Source of the DNA: Acidimicrobiaceae bacterium
GTDB lineage: Bacteria > Actinomycetota > Acidimicrobiia > Acidimicrobiales > RAAP-2
DNA: 58,464 nucleotides
Direction: 5' to 3'
NCBI GenBank assembly: GCA_003138855.1
Contig: PLHF01000116.1
Coordinates: 1-58,464, forward strand
Notes under the pieces: generated by a model
The model's input: only the letters and a program-made list of their open reading frames with translations
Database searches by the model: none
Told to the model about the DNA's origin: nothing
Shown: one piece after another, positions 1 through 7,549 of the stretch
Numbering within the stretch: position 1 is the stretch's first letter
Layout: each line of letters opens with the position of its first letter
Program-made: the position numbers and the translations under genes

Positions 1-397
1 ACGTCAGCCTGACAGACAGGGGTCGGGCACCAAAGCGACCGTGCCATCCTGGTCAGCCCCCAATTCGACGGCTACGACAGCAACCACCGCTTCTAGTCCT
101 CAGGGAGGGTGGCGGTTCGCGGGTGCCTCGGTGCGGCACGTTGGGGGAAGGTTGGACTACTCACGCCGGGCGCCTGTTGAATTCGTCTGAGGAATGCCGT
201 AGGTTGCGAATTGGAGCTTGAAAGTGATCGGATGTGGCCCTGACTGACTGAGCCATCGCGGCAATCGACCATCTCCTGGGTCTGCCGCCTTCGGTCACAG
301 GGAGTCGTGTGATGTCGCATTGTCAGAGCCTGATTTGGATGCCGGGTGTCACCACTCGCCTGCGCGCCGTCCGTTGCCTGCACGTGGGCCACGGCTG
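1..397. other. 5' region without a confident gene
   Basis: I see no supportable gene here. On the plus strand one frame reads out to a TAG at 94-96 with a protein-like end (ILVSPQFDGYDSNHRF), but an in-frame TGA lies at 10-12, so it is either the decayed end of an upstream gene or chance. An inverted pair TCACA-n8-TGTGA lies at 295-312, about 90 nt before the histidine kinase start. Its orientation is the reverse of a CRP site and its meaning is unknown. Confidence 0.4.
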
Positions 398-1531
398 ATG
401 TCCCTCCACTCGGTCGAGGATGCCTCCAAGCTCAGGCGAATCATCGAGGCAATGCTCCTCATCGGAGCGGACCTGGACCTTCCAGACCTGCTCCGACACG
501 TCATCGAGGAGGCCCGCTCCATAACGGGGGCTCACTATGGTGCAATCGGAGTTCTGAATAGCGAGCGGACAGCGCTTGCCGAGTTCATCACGGTCGGCCT
601 TGCGCCAGACGACGAGGTGCGAATAGGAGATCGACCGAAAGGTCTCGGCGTGTTGGGCCTGGTCATCTCCGATCCTGAAGCGCTCCGCATAGCGGATTTG
701 AACTCCCACCCCAATCGTTCTGGGTTCCCCCTCAATCATCCACCGATGACCTCGTTCCTCGGCGTTCCCATCAGGGTCCGGGAGGAGGTCTACGGCAACC
801 TCTACTTGACCGACAAGGTTGGATGGTCCGAGTTTACGAACGACGACCTCGTGCTCACCGAGGCATTGGCCCTTGCCGCAGGGATTGCGGTCGAGAACGC
901 CCGGCTCCATCAGAGCGTGAAGGTGACGTCAATCCAGGATGATCGGCAACGTCTTGCCGGAGACCTCCACGACAGGGTGATTCAGCGCCTGTTCGGGGCC
1001 GGGCTCTCGCTCCAGGGCATCGCAGGCGCTGTCAAGACCGACGGATTGTCGGACCGCTTGAATTCGGTGATAACGGAGATCGACCACACGATCCGTGAGA
1101 TTCGATCCACGATTTTCGAGCTGAGCCTCATCGACACCGAGCAGGGTATCCGGGCGCAGGTCATCGCGCTCTTGCGAGAACTGAGCCAGGTCGTCGGCTT
1201 TGAGGTGAGATCGGCTTTCGACGGTCCGGTGGACACGGGCATCTCGGACGACGTCGCCGGGCATCTGCTGGCTACGGTGCGGGAAGCGGTCACCAACATC
1301 GGACGCCACGCCAATGCCACCAAGGCCGACGTCTTGCTCAGCGTGCATGGCGACCTTTGCCGCCTCCAGGTCAGTGACAATGGTCGGGGCATGGGTGGGA
1401 CCGGGACGACCGGCGGCGGCCTTGGGCTGAACAACATGCGACGTCGAGCGGAGAAGCTGCAAGGACGTCTCGAACTGACTGGCAATTCGGCCGGTGGAAC
1501 GACGTTGGATTGGCAGGTACTCGCGAAGTAG
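398..1531 (+). CDS. GAF-domain sensor histidine kinase (HisKA_3 / NarL-type)
   Basis: Signal-sensing kinase of a two-component system. From the ATG at 398 it is 377 aa. A GAF domain covers about residues 27-168 (GAHYGAIGVL). The dimerisation box GDLHDRVIQRLF places the phospho-accepting His at about 191. An HATPase domain follows with N-box REAVTNIGRHANA and G-box DNGRGMGG. This layout resembles mycobacterial DevS/DosT but with a single GAF domain, and no haem ligand can be assigned by eye. There is no membrane segment, so it is probably cytosolic. A TTG start at 320 would add 26 poorly conserved residues. No response regulator lies in the window, so its partner is elsewhere. The signal is unknown. 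Confidence 0.85.
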   Translation: MSLHSVEDASKLRRIIEAMLLIGADLDLPDLLRHVIEEARSITGAHYGAIGVLNSERTALAEFITVGLAPDDEVRIGDRPKGLGVLGLVISDPEALRIADLNSHPNRSGFPLNHPPMTSFLGVPIRVREEVYGNLYLTDKVGWSEFTNDDLVLTEALALAAGIAVENARLHQSVKVTSIQDDRQRLAGDLHDRVIQRLFGAGLSLQGIAGAVKTDGLSDRLNSVITEIDHTIREIRSTIFELSLIDTEQGIRAQVIALLRELSQVVGFEVRSAFDGPVDTGISDDVAGHLLATVREAVTNIGRHANATKADVLLSVHGDLCRLQVSDNGRGMGGTGTTGGGLGLNNMRRRAEKLQGRLELTGNSAGGTTLDWQVLAK

Positions 1532-1602
1532 CTGGCTACCGTCTGGAGCTGAAGCCCGGTTGAGGAGGTAGTCAAGTGTTCCCTACCGCCGGCCGAGGGT
1601 CA

Positions 1603-2301
1603 TCACACGACAGTCACGTTCTCGGGGTCATGGCTGAAATGGGCAGTAAACGGGGCAAGCGCCCGGAGGCGTCGCAACGAGTCCCTTGCAGCATCCTCCC
1701 AGGTCTCGTCGTAGAGGTTCGAAGCAGCGGGTTGCCCGCTGCGCAGCTCTTCCGCTCGGTAGGCGCACTGCGCTGCGAAAACGACACGTTCGTCGGCGGA
1801 TTCGATCACAACCGATTGATGGCCAGGCGTATGGCCGGGTGTCGACAGCAGACGAACCCCCTCGGCGATCTCCTCGTCACCATTGACGAGCCGCAGCCGG
1901 TCCTTCGGGATAGCCGCCCAGTCCGGCACTGTGTAGAGGGGCGTTTGTGCCGCCTCGTACTCGGCGGCCTGCACGTAGACGGGAGCAGCAAGAACGGCCT
2001 GCTGGCCACAGTGGTCGAAGTGCAGATGGGGCACGGCCACGGCGGCGATATCGGAGGTTGCTAGCCCAATCGCTCCGAGTGCGTCCGCCAGCGACGTGAC
2101 TTTGGGGTTGTACCACTCGTCAATCGCCGGGTTGCCGAATCCAATGCCCGTGTCCACGAGGACGACACCATCGGGATGTCGGATGACCCACGCATGCACC
2201 GGAAATGGTTCGAACGTTGCGTGCTCTGGGTGCCACTCGGGGACAGAGGTCACAGTTGCAAGCATCAGTCGTTCAACTGTCGGCAGCTTCGACAAGGGCA
2301 C
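1603..2301 (-). CDS. MBL-fold metallo-hydrolase (lactonase-like)
   Basis: Metallo-beta-lactamase-fold hydrolase, 232 aa, probably binding two metal ions. The signature HLHFDH lies at residues 92-97, a second metal motif STPGHTPGH follows, and VLVDTGIG precedes the metal site. The size and motif spacing fit the N-acyl-homoserine-lactone lactonase/AttM branch, but that branch also holds many enzymes of unknown substrate, so quorum quenching is only a possibility. I chose the GTG at 2301 because a -10-like TAGGTT (minus strand, 2309-2314) sits 7 nt before it, suggesting a leaderless message. A TTG three codons upstream would overlap that element. It is tail-to-tail with the histidine kinase. Codon use is less GC3-biased than the genes from 3 kb on. 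Confidence 0.85.
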   Translation of the reverse strand: MPLSKLPTVERLMLATVTSVPEWHPEHATFEPFPVHAWVIRHPDGVVLVDTGIGFGNPAIDEWYNPKVTSLADALGAIGLATSDIAAVAVPHLHFDHCGQQAVLAAPVYVQAAEYEAAQTPLYTVPDWAAIPKDRLRLVNGDEEIAEGVRLLSTPGHTPGHQSVVIESADERVVFAAQCAYRAEELRSGQPAASNLYDETWEDAARDSLRRLRALAPFTAHFSHDPENVTVV

Positions 2302-2629
2302 GCCGGGCAACCTACTCCTCGACCTACCCCATCGCTGCCGGGAGTGCGGTGCTGAGCGAGTGCCCCGTGCAGCACTCCGGGGTCACAGTGTGGAGCCGAA
2401 CATGACGGGCAAGTGTCCTCTACCTCGAGCCATTCCCGTTTGATTACTGCGTGCTCACCGGGACCGAGAGAGATGGAGATGGACTCGTATCGAATTACAG
2501 CGATTGCGGGCATCGCCCGTGTGGGGCTCGTCGCAGTCGGATCCAGCAGTGGTCTGCGGATTGCCGCGCCACCGGGACGGCGACCTTGCTGACCGCATGC
2601 CCGCAGGCGTCTGCCACCCGCCGGGAAGG
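2302..2629. other. Intergenic region without a confident gene
   Basis: This stretch of about 330 nt lies upstream of the MBL-fold gene. It holds that gene's candidate -10 element (2309-2314, minus strand) at its left end. Only short, overlapping reading frames with unconvincing composition are present. A minus-strand frame with CPSC and CPAC motifs (about 83 codons) overlaps the MBL start and is not supported. Confidence 0.4.
2309..2314 (-). promoter_or_regulatory. Candidate -10 element, leaderless MBL hydrolase
   Basis: On the minus strand TAGGTT is followed by 7 nt and the GTG at 2301. The spacing puts the expected transcription start on or next to the start codon. Confidence 0.45.
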
Positions 2630-3082
2630 TCAGGCGGCCGCTGCTGGCACCGGCTGATAGCGGGCGACGGAGAACGCGAGCAGCAGGGGCACGTCCACCG
2701 CGAACATGACCAGCAAGGCGGTGAACAGGGCCAGCTGCCTGGACGGGGTGTGGTCGTAGACGAAGACGAACTCGAGGATGCCGGCGATGACGAGGTAGGC
2801 GAGCAGGGCCCAACCGAACACCTGGCGGAAGGTGCCCCAGTCGAACTCCTTGATGCGGGCCAGCAGGACCAGGTTGACCACCAGGATGGTTGCGGCGAGC
2901 GCGGCGAGGATGACCGCGGGGACCAAGGACGCGGAATGGTCGTAGCCCGCGGCCAGGTAGATCCCCCCGATGATCGTGAGCGCGAGGGTGACCGTTGCCA
3001 GTCTCGCCACGGGAGGGAGGTCCGCCTGCCTCTTGTCGATCTCGTCGGGCCCCGGAAGAACCCGTTCGGGGGTGGTAGTCAT
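2630..3082 (-). CDS. Small four-TM membrane protein of unknown function
   Basis: 150 aa with four hydrophobic segments: roughly residues 27-46, 52-75, 88-108 and 117-140. The N-terminus is hydrophilic and the C-terminus is Ala-rich. I do not recognise a family. It is the second gene of a pair: its ATG at 3082 overlaps the TGA of the upstream membrane gene by 4 nt (ATGA), so translation is probably coupled and the two products may act together in the membrane. Transcription would come from the promoter at 3774-3802. There are no cysteines or obvious metal ligands in the membrane segments, so no chemistry can be suggested. Confidence 0.75.
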   Translation of the reverse strand: MTTTPERVLPGPDEIDKRQADLPPVARLATVTLALTIIGGIYLAAGYDHSASLVPAVILAALAATILVVNLVLLARIKEFDWGTFRQVFGWALLAYLVIAGILEFVFVYDHTPSRQLALFTALLVMFAVDVPLLLAFSVARYQPVPAAAA

Positions 3083-3708
3083 CGGCTGGCCAGAAACGTC
3101 ATGATCACGATGGTGGCGATCTGCATGAGCCCGGTGATGCCTGCGGTGTAGATGAAGATCTTCATGAGCCTGCCGACGCGCTCGCCGTTGGGCCGTGGCT
3201 TCTTGAGCTCGAACAGCACTGCCAGGTTGGCGGGCTCGAGCAGTCCCAGGGCGATGACCGCCATCGCTCCGACGATGATGTACGAGGCGACCAGCCAGCC
3301 ATGATGCGGGTAGGCGGCGTCGAGGTTGCCCAAGTGCCTCGCCAGCTGGAATCCGGCGCCCAGGGTCATGGCCACGAGGGTGGGCATGATCAGGATCATC
3401 TTGGGCATGAACCGGACGGTGAAATCGATCCGCGACTGGACGGGCAGTCGGCCGAGGATCGGACCGATGATCAGGCCGAGGAACAGATCGATGCTGGTCC
3501 ACAGCCCGCCCCCCGCCACGTGGAAGAAGGTGAGCGCCCACAGCGAGTTGGAGGCGATGGCCACCACCAGGCCCACGAGGAGGGCAGCCACGATGGGCAG
3601 GCCACGCACCGGCACGATCGAAAACTCGGGCACCGACGGAGGGGCGCCCACGGCATGGGGCGGCCCAGCGCCGACATCGACAGCGGTTTCGGCAACGGTA
3701 TCGGTCAT
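3079..3708 (-). CDS. Five-TM membrane protein (CopD/DUF2269-like?)
   Basis: 209 aa with about five membrane segments, starting near residue 40. The segment ALTFFHVAGGGLW resembles the His-containing first helix of CopD/DUF2269-type membrane proteins, where that His can bind haem or metal. This is a suggestion only. The ATG at 3708 was chosen over an upstream start because it follows the promoter with a leader of about 60 nt and removes a non-conserved extension. It is the first gene of a two-gene operon with the four-TM protein, joined by a 4-nt overlap. The promoter carries three operator-like repeats over and upstream of its -35, so expression is probably controlled by a dedicated regulator. 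No such regulator gene lies adjacent. Confidence 0.75.
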   Translation of the reverse strand: MTDTVAETAVDVGAGPPHAVGAPPSVPEFSIVPVRGLPIVAALLVGLVVAIASNSLWALTFFHVAGGGLWTSIDLFLGLIIGPILGRLPVQSRIDFTVRFMPKMILIMPTLVAMTLGAGFQLARHLGNLDAAYPHHGWLVASYIIVGAMAVIALGLLEPANLAVLFELKKPRPNGERVGRLMKIFIYTAGITGLMQIATIVIMTFLASR

Positions 3709-3773
3709 GGCCCCGCTCCTGGTTCCGACAGTGGCCCCGCACCACACCGGTGGGTCTCGTCCTGGTGGTAGAG

Positions 3774-3802
3774 ATTGTACGCCCGCTGCGTACGGAGATC
3801 AA
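3774..3802 (-). promoter_or_regulatory. Sigma-70-like promoter of the membrane-protein operon
   Basis: Read on the minus strand: -35 TTGATC (3797-3802), a 17-nt spacer, and -10 TACAAT (3774-3779). This is the best two-box promoter in the window. The start would fall near 3767, giving a leader of about 60 nt before the ATG at 3708. Confidence 0.6.
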
Positions 3803-3853
3803 CGATGAGCGCGTTCATGAACGATGACCGCGTTGATCGACGATGGCTGCGTT
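3801..3853. repeat. Three 19-nt-spaced operator-like repeats
   Basis: AACGATGAGCGCGTT (3801-3815), AACGATGACCGCGTT (3820-3834) and GACGATGGCTGCGTT (3839-3853) recur every 19 nt. The first two are AACG-n7-CGTT imperfect palindromes; the third is degenerate. The first touches the -35 of the promoter at 3774-3802 and the others lie just upstream, as expected for cooperative binding by a dimeric regulator. The DNA between repeats 1 and 2 is also palindromic (TTCATGAA). Confidence 0.5.
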
Positions 3854-3880
3854 CCGACGACCACGTTCCGCCGGTGCCGG

Positions 3881-4480
3881 CTACCAGCCGCCCCGGTGAA
3901 CGCTGTCCCCGAGGGTGCGTCGCGGGCGGTGAGCGGAGACCGGCCGGGGGTCCGGCCCCGACGCCTCGCCCAGCAGAACCGCTCCGAGCCACCCGAGGCG
4001 TTCGGGTACGCCGAGCGCGGCGCGCAGGGCCTCTTCGCCCCGGAAGTTGCCGAGGAACGCGCTTCCGAGCCCGGCATCGGCGGCACCCAGAAGGAGCGTC
4101 ATGACGGCGAACCCGGCATCGACGAACCAGAAGGGGACCACCCACCCGACGTCGCTGCCCTCGGGTGGGAGCTTGTCCGGCTCCCGGTAGCGGGCGACAT
4201 AGGCCTCGGAGTCGGCGAACGCCAGGACCACCACCGGGGCGCGGGACAGCCCCTCGTATCGCCTCGAGCGGGCCCGCCACGCCTCGTCGGTGGTGGCCTC
4301 CCAGAAGGGGGCGGTCTGCTCGCTCCCTTCCAGGACGACGAACTCCCGACCCTGGGTGTGGCCCGCCGATGGGGCTCGCAGGGCGAGCGCCAGCAGGCGG
4401 TCGAGGACGCCGGGTTCCAGAGGCCGGTCGCTGAAGCTCCTGGTCATATGCCGGCGCTGCACGGCCTCGGTCAGCTCCAT
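3881..4480 (-). CDS. Nitroreductase-family flavoenzyme
   Basis: 199 aa, of the usual size for FMN-dependent nitroreductases, which reduce substrates with NAD(P)H and act as dimers in the cytosol. The N-terminus AVQRRHMTRSFSDRPL is the classic phosphate-binding start (RRS/RRHMTRSF), APSAGHTQGREFVVL follows, and a glycine-rich GLGSAFLGNFRGEE segment near 138-150 fits the FMN site. The ATG at 4480 is supported by TAGCGT 7 nt upstream on the minus strand (4488-4493), a leaderless arrangement. It is divergent from the rhodanese-MoeB gene. The substrate is unknown. A role in F420 maturation is conceivable because the CofE gene at 24.5 kb lacks the nitroreductase-like domain of FbiB, but nothing ties the two together. 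Confidence 0.8.
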   Translation of the reverse strand: MELTEAVQRRHMTRSFSDRPLEPGVLDRLLALALRAPSAGHTQGREFVVLEGSEQTAPFWEATTDEAWRARSRRYEGLSRAPVVVLAFADSEAYVARYREPDKLPPEGSDVGWVVPFWFVDAGFAVMTLLLGAADAGLGSAFLGNFRGEEALRAALGVPERLGWLGAVLLGEASGPDPRPVSAHRPRRTLGDSVHRGGW

Positions 4481-4487
4481 GGGGCGA

Positions 4488-4493
4488 ACGCTA
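4488..4493 (-). promoter_or_regulatory. Candidate -10 element, leaderless nitroreductase
   Basis: TAGCGT on the minus strand, 7 nt before the ATG at 4480. Confidence 0.45.
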
Positions 4494-4630
4494 CCGCCGA
4501 CGGTCCGCCGACGGGCGCCCTCGGGGACCGGGCCGCAGGTCGGTGGGAATGTCGACCCCACTGGTAGTGTTTGACCCGTAGTTGAGCTGAGCGGGGACCG
4601 CGACCGGTCCACCGCCGTCGAAGAAGGATT

Positions 4631-5818
4631 GTGATCGCCGTGCCCACCTTCAGGGAGATGCTGGCCGAGGCCAAGGCTGCTGTCCGGGAGATCCAGCCCG
4701 CGCTGGCCGAAGAGGAGATCGCCGGCAACGCGGTGATCCTCGACGTCAGGGAGCCGGACGAGTACGAGCAGGGGGCGCTGCCCGGGGCGGTGCACATCCC
4801 CCGGGGGACCCTCGAGACCTCCGTCGAGGGACGGATCCCCGACAAGTCCTCCCACGTGGTGGTGTACTGCGCGGGCGGCACCCGGTCGGCGTTCGCCGCC
4901 AGGACGATGCAGGAGCTGGGTTACTCGGACGTGGCCTCGGTGATCGGCGGCTTCAACCGGTGGAAGGACGAGGGTCGGCCATGGTCGGCCCCCCGTTCGC
5001 TCTCGCCTGAGCAGCGCAACCGCTACCAGCGCCACCTGCTCCTCCCCGAGGTCGGCGAGGTCGGGCAGCTGGAGCTGCTCGATGCGAACGTCCTGCTGCT
5101 GGGGGCCGGCGGGCTCGGCTCTCCTGCCGGCCTCTACCTGGCCGCCGCCGGTGTGGGGACCCTCGGGATCATCGACATGGACGTGGTCGACGCCTCGAAC
5201 CTCCAACGCCAGATCCTGCACAACACCGACAGGATCGGCGAGCGGAAGGTCGATTCGGCGAAGAAGACGCTGACCCTGATCAACCCCGACGTGAACGTGG
5301 TGACGTACGACGTGCGGTTGGGGGCTGACAACATCCTCGACATCATCGACGGCTACGACGTGATCGTCGACGGCACCGACAACTTCCCGACCCGGTACCT
5401 GGTCAACGACGCCTCGCTGCTGAAGCGGATTCCGGTGGTCCACGGATCGATCTTCCGGTTCGAGGGGCAGGCAACCGTGTTCAATCCGTACGAGGGCCCC
5501 TGTTACCGGTGCATGATCCCCGAGCCGCCGCCGGCCGAGTTGGCGCCCAGCTGCTCGGAGGCCGGCGTCCTCGGCGTGCTCCCCGGCATCGTCGGGTCGA
5601 TCCAGGCCATCGAGGCCATCAAGATCCTCCTGGGCATCGGCGACACCCTCCAGGGACGCCTGCTGGCCTACGACGCCCTCGAGCAGAGCTTCCGCACCTT
5701 CAAGGTGCACCGCGACCCGAACTGTCCGGCCTGTGGCCCCGGGGCGGCGGACATCGTCATCGCCGAGTACGACGACCTGTGCATGCCCCACGCAGCGGAG
5801 CCCCCCGCCGGACCCTGA
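4631..5818 (+). CDS. Rhodanese-MoeB/ThiF sulfur-carrier adenylyltransferase
   Basis: 395 aa. It activates the C-terminus of a small sulfur-carrier protein (MoaD/ThiS/CysO type) as an acyl-adenylate and supplies sulfur for its thiocarboxylation. Residues 1-116 are a rhodanese domain with active-site loop YCAGGTRS (Cys80). Residues 125-395 are the MoeB/ThiF fold: nucleotide loop GAGGLGS, SNLQRQILH, catalytic-region SCSEAGVLG, and a zinc site from CYRC and CPAC. The order is reversed relative to mycobacterial MoeZ, where the rhodanese is C-terminal. The start is GTG 4631 or GTG 4640: the AAGGA-type Shine-Dalgarno at 4624-4628 is close to the first and slightly far from the second. A TAGTGT at 4565-4570 could be its -10, giving a leader of about 55 nt. 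Confidence 0.9.
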   Translation: MIAVPTFREMLAEAKAAVREIQPALAEEEIAGNAVILDVREPDEYEQGALPGAVHIPRGTLETSVEGRIPDKSSHVVVYCAGGTRSAFAARTMQELGYSDVASVIGGFNRWKDEGRPWSAPRSLSPEQRNRYQRHLLLPEVGEVGQLELLDANVLLLGAGGLGSPAGLYLAAAGVGTLGIIDMDVVDASNLQRQILHNTDRIGERKVDSAKKTLTLINPDVNVVTYDVRLGADNILDIIDGYDVIVDGTDNFPTRYLVNDASLLKRIPVVHGSIFRFEGQATVFNPYEGPCYRCMIPEPPPAELAPSCSEAGVLGVLPGIVGSIQAIEAIKILLGIGDTLQGRLLAYDALEQSFRTFKVHRDPNCPACGPGAADIVIAEYDDLCMPHAAEPPAGP

Positions 5819-5849
5819 TCCGACGGCGTCCCGGCCCGAGGTGACCGGT

Positions 5850-5865
5850 GCCGGCCGGGGCCGGC
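5850..5865. terminator. GC hairpin downstream of the MoeB gene
   Basis: GCCGGC-CGGG-GCCGGC forms a 6-bp stem with a 4-nt loop, 32 nt after the stop. There is no U-tract. It lies directly before the next promoter. Confidence 0.3.
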
Positions 5866-5891
5866 CGGAGAACGGCGCGCCGCGGACACCG

Positions 5892-5897
5892 TAACCT
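5892..5897 (+). promoter_or_regulatory. Candidate -10 element, leaderless acyl-CoA mutase
   Basis: TAACCT, then 6 nt, then the ATG at 5904. Confidence 0.45.
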
Positions 5898-5903
5898 GTG
5901 CCC

Positions 5904-7511
5904 ATGGCACCACACAGCGCATCCTCCGGGACGGGACGCGAGCGGGTCACCGACTCCGGCATCGAGATCCGCCCGGTCTACGGCCCCTCGGATCTGGAGG
6001 GTTGGGACCCCGCCCGGCAGCTGGGGGAGCCGGGGCACTTCCCCTTCACCCGGGGGATCCGGCCCGACATGTACCGGGGACGGCTGTGGACCATGCGCCA
6101 GTACGCCGGGTTCGGCACCGCCGAGTCGACCAACGAGCGGTTCAAGTTCCTGCTGGGGGCCGGCCAGACCGGCCTGTCCTGCGCCTTCGACCTCCCCACC
6201 CAGATGGGGTACGACTCCGACCATCCGAGATCGGAGGGCGAGGTGGGAAAGGTGGGGGTGGCCATCGACTCGTTGGCCGACATGCGGCTGCTGCTGGCCG
6301 GCCTCCCCCTCGACAAGGTCACCACCTCGATGACCATCAACGCCACCGCGGCGATCCTCCTGCTCTTCTACCAACTGGTGGCGGAGGAGAACGGGGTGGA
6401 CCCGAAGCATCTCGGCGGCACCATCCAGAACGACATCTTGAAGGAGTACGTCGCCCGCGGCACCTACATCTACCCGCCGCGTCCGTCGATGCGGCTGGTC
6501 ACCGACACGTTCTCCTACTGTGCCGAGCACCTTCCGGCCTGGAACACCATCTCCATCTCCGGGTACCACATCCGCGAGGCGGGCTCGACGGCCGTGCAGG
6601 AGATCGCCTTCACGATCGCCAACGGGATCGCCTATGTGGAGGCGGCGTTGGCCGCCGGCCTCGACGTCGACGCCTTCGCCCCCCGCCTCAGTTTCTTCTG
6701 GAACGCCCACAACAACCTGTTCGAGGAGGTGGCGAAGTACCGTGCCGCCCGGCGGATGTGGGCGAAGATCATGACCGAGCGGTTCCACGCCAGGGACGAG
6801 AAGTCGACGCTGCTCCGGTTCCACACCCAGACCGGCGGCTCGACCCTGACCGCGCAGCAGCCCGAGAACAACATCGTGCGGGTGACCATCCAGGCCATGG
6901 CCGCGGCCCTGGGGGGTACCCAGAGCCTCCACACCAACGGCTACGACGAGGCCCTCGGCCTCCCCACCCAACGGGCCGCCAAGATCGCCCTTCGCACCCA
7001 ACAGGTCGTCGGCTACGAGTCCGGCATCGCCGACACGGTCGACCCGCTGGCCGGGTCCTGGTTCGTCGAGTCGCTGACTGACGAGGTCGAGAGGGGGGCA
7101 TGGGAGTACCTCGAACGGATCGACGCCATGGGCGGGGCCGTGGACGCAATCGAGGCCCAGTACATGCAACAGGAGATCGAGCAGGCTGCCTACGCCTACG
7201 CCAAGGCCATCGACGCAGGGGAGAAGGTCGTCGTCGGGGTCAACAAGTTCGTGGACGACGACGTGGATGCGACCGAGGTGTTCCCCATCGACGCCGAACT
7301 GCAGCGGTCCCAGGTGGCCAGGGTCAGACGGGTGAAGGCCGAACGTGACCAGGCGGCGGTCGATGCGTCCCTGGGCGATGTCGAGGCCGCTGCCCGCGGT
7401 ACGCAGAACCTCCTGATCCCGATGAAGGTCGCCCTGTCCCGGATGGCGACCCTGGGTGAGGTTTCCGACATCCTCCGGGGCGTCTTCGGCGAGTTCCACC
7501 CCAACGCGTAG
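5904..7511 (+). CDS. Acyl-CoA mutase large subunit (methylmalonyl-CoA mutase family)
   Basis: 535 aa. It is the catalytic TIM-barrel part of a coenzyme-B12 mutase, without the cobalamin-binding domain, so it needs a separate small subunit that is not in this window. Family motifs are clear: [65 protein letters not shown] and [14 protein letters not shown]. Methylmalonyl-CoA is the default substrate, but this split group also includes isobutyryl- and hydroxyacyl-CoA mutases and I cannot decide from the sequence. The nearby biotin carboxylase and biotin ligase fit a propionyl-CoA to succinyl-CoA route. The ATG at 5904 follows a -10-like element by 6 nt; a GTG at 5898 would overlap the spacer. 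It converges on the M20 gene. Confidence 0.9.
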   Translation: MAPHSASSGTGRERVTDSGIEIRPVYGPSDLEGWDPARQLGEPGHFPFTRGIRPDMYRGRLWTMRQYAGFGTAESTNERFKFLLGAGQTGLSCAFDLPTQMGYDSDHPRSEGEVGKVGVAIDSLADMRLLLAGLPLDKVTTSMTINATAAILLLFYQLVAEENGVDPKHLGGTIQNDILKEYVARGTYIYPPRPSMRLVTDTFSYCAEHLPAWNTISISGYHIREAGSTAVQEIAFTIANGIAYVEAALAAGLDVDAFAPRLSFFWNAHNNLFEEVAKYRAARRMWAKIMTERFHARDEKSTLLRFHTQTGGSTLTAQQPENNIVRVTIQAMAAALGGTQSLHTNGYDEALGLPTQRAAKIALRTQQVVGYESGIADTVDPLAGSWFVESLTDEVERGAWEYLERIDAMGGAVDAIEAQYMQQEIEQAAYAYAKAIDAGEKVVVGVNKFVDDDVDATEVFPIDAELQRSQVARVRRVKAERDQAAVDASLGDVEAAARGTQNLLIPMKVALSRMATLGEVSDILRGVFGEFHPNA

Positions 7512-7529
7512 CCGGCCCGTCGGGCCGGC
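7511..7529. terminator. Bidirectional terminator-like hairpin
   Basis: GCCGGCCC-GTC-GGGCCGGC, an 8-bp perfect stem with a 3-nt loop, starts at the last base of the mutase stop codon and lies before the convergent M20 gene's end. There is no U-run. Confidence 0.5.
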
Positions 7530-7549
7530 GCCGCAGCGCGCCCACCCCG

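Noticed and set aside
295..312. TCACA-n8-TGTGA as a CRP/FNR site before the histidine kinase
   Set aside because: CRP sites read TGTGA-n6-TCACA; the half-sites here face the other way with a different spacing.
2265..2550. A minus-strand small ORF with CPSC and CPAC motifs upstream of the MBL gene
   Set aside because: It overlaps the MBL start in another frame, lacks a ribosome site, and resembles no zinc-ribbon protein I can name.
3881..5962. A 693-codon minus-strand frame combining nitroreductase with an upstream extension
   Set aside because: Only the last 199 codons are nitroreductase. The extension is antisense to the rhodanese-MoeB gene, and a start with a -10-like element exists at 4480.
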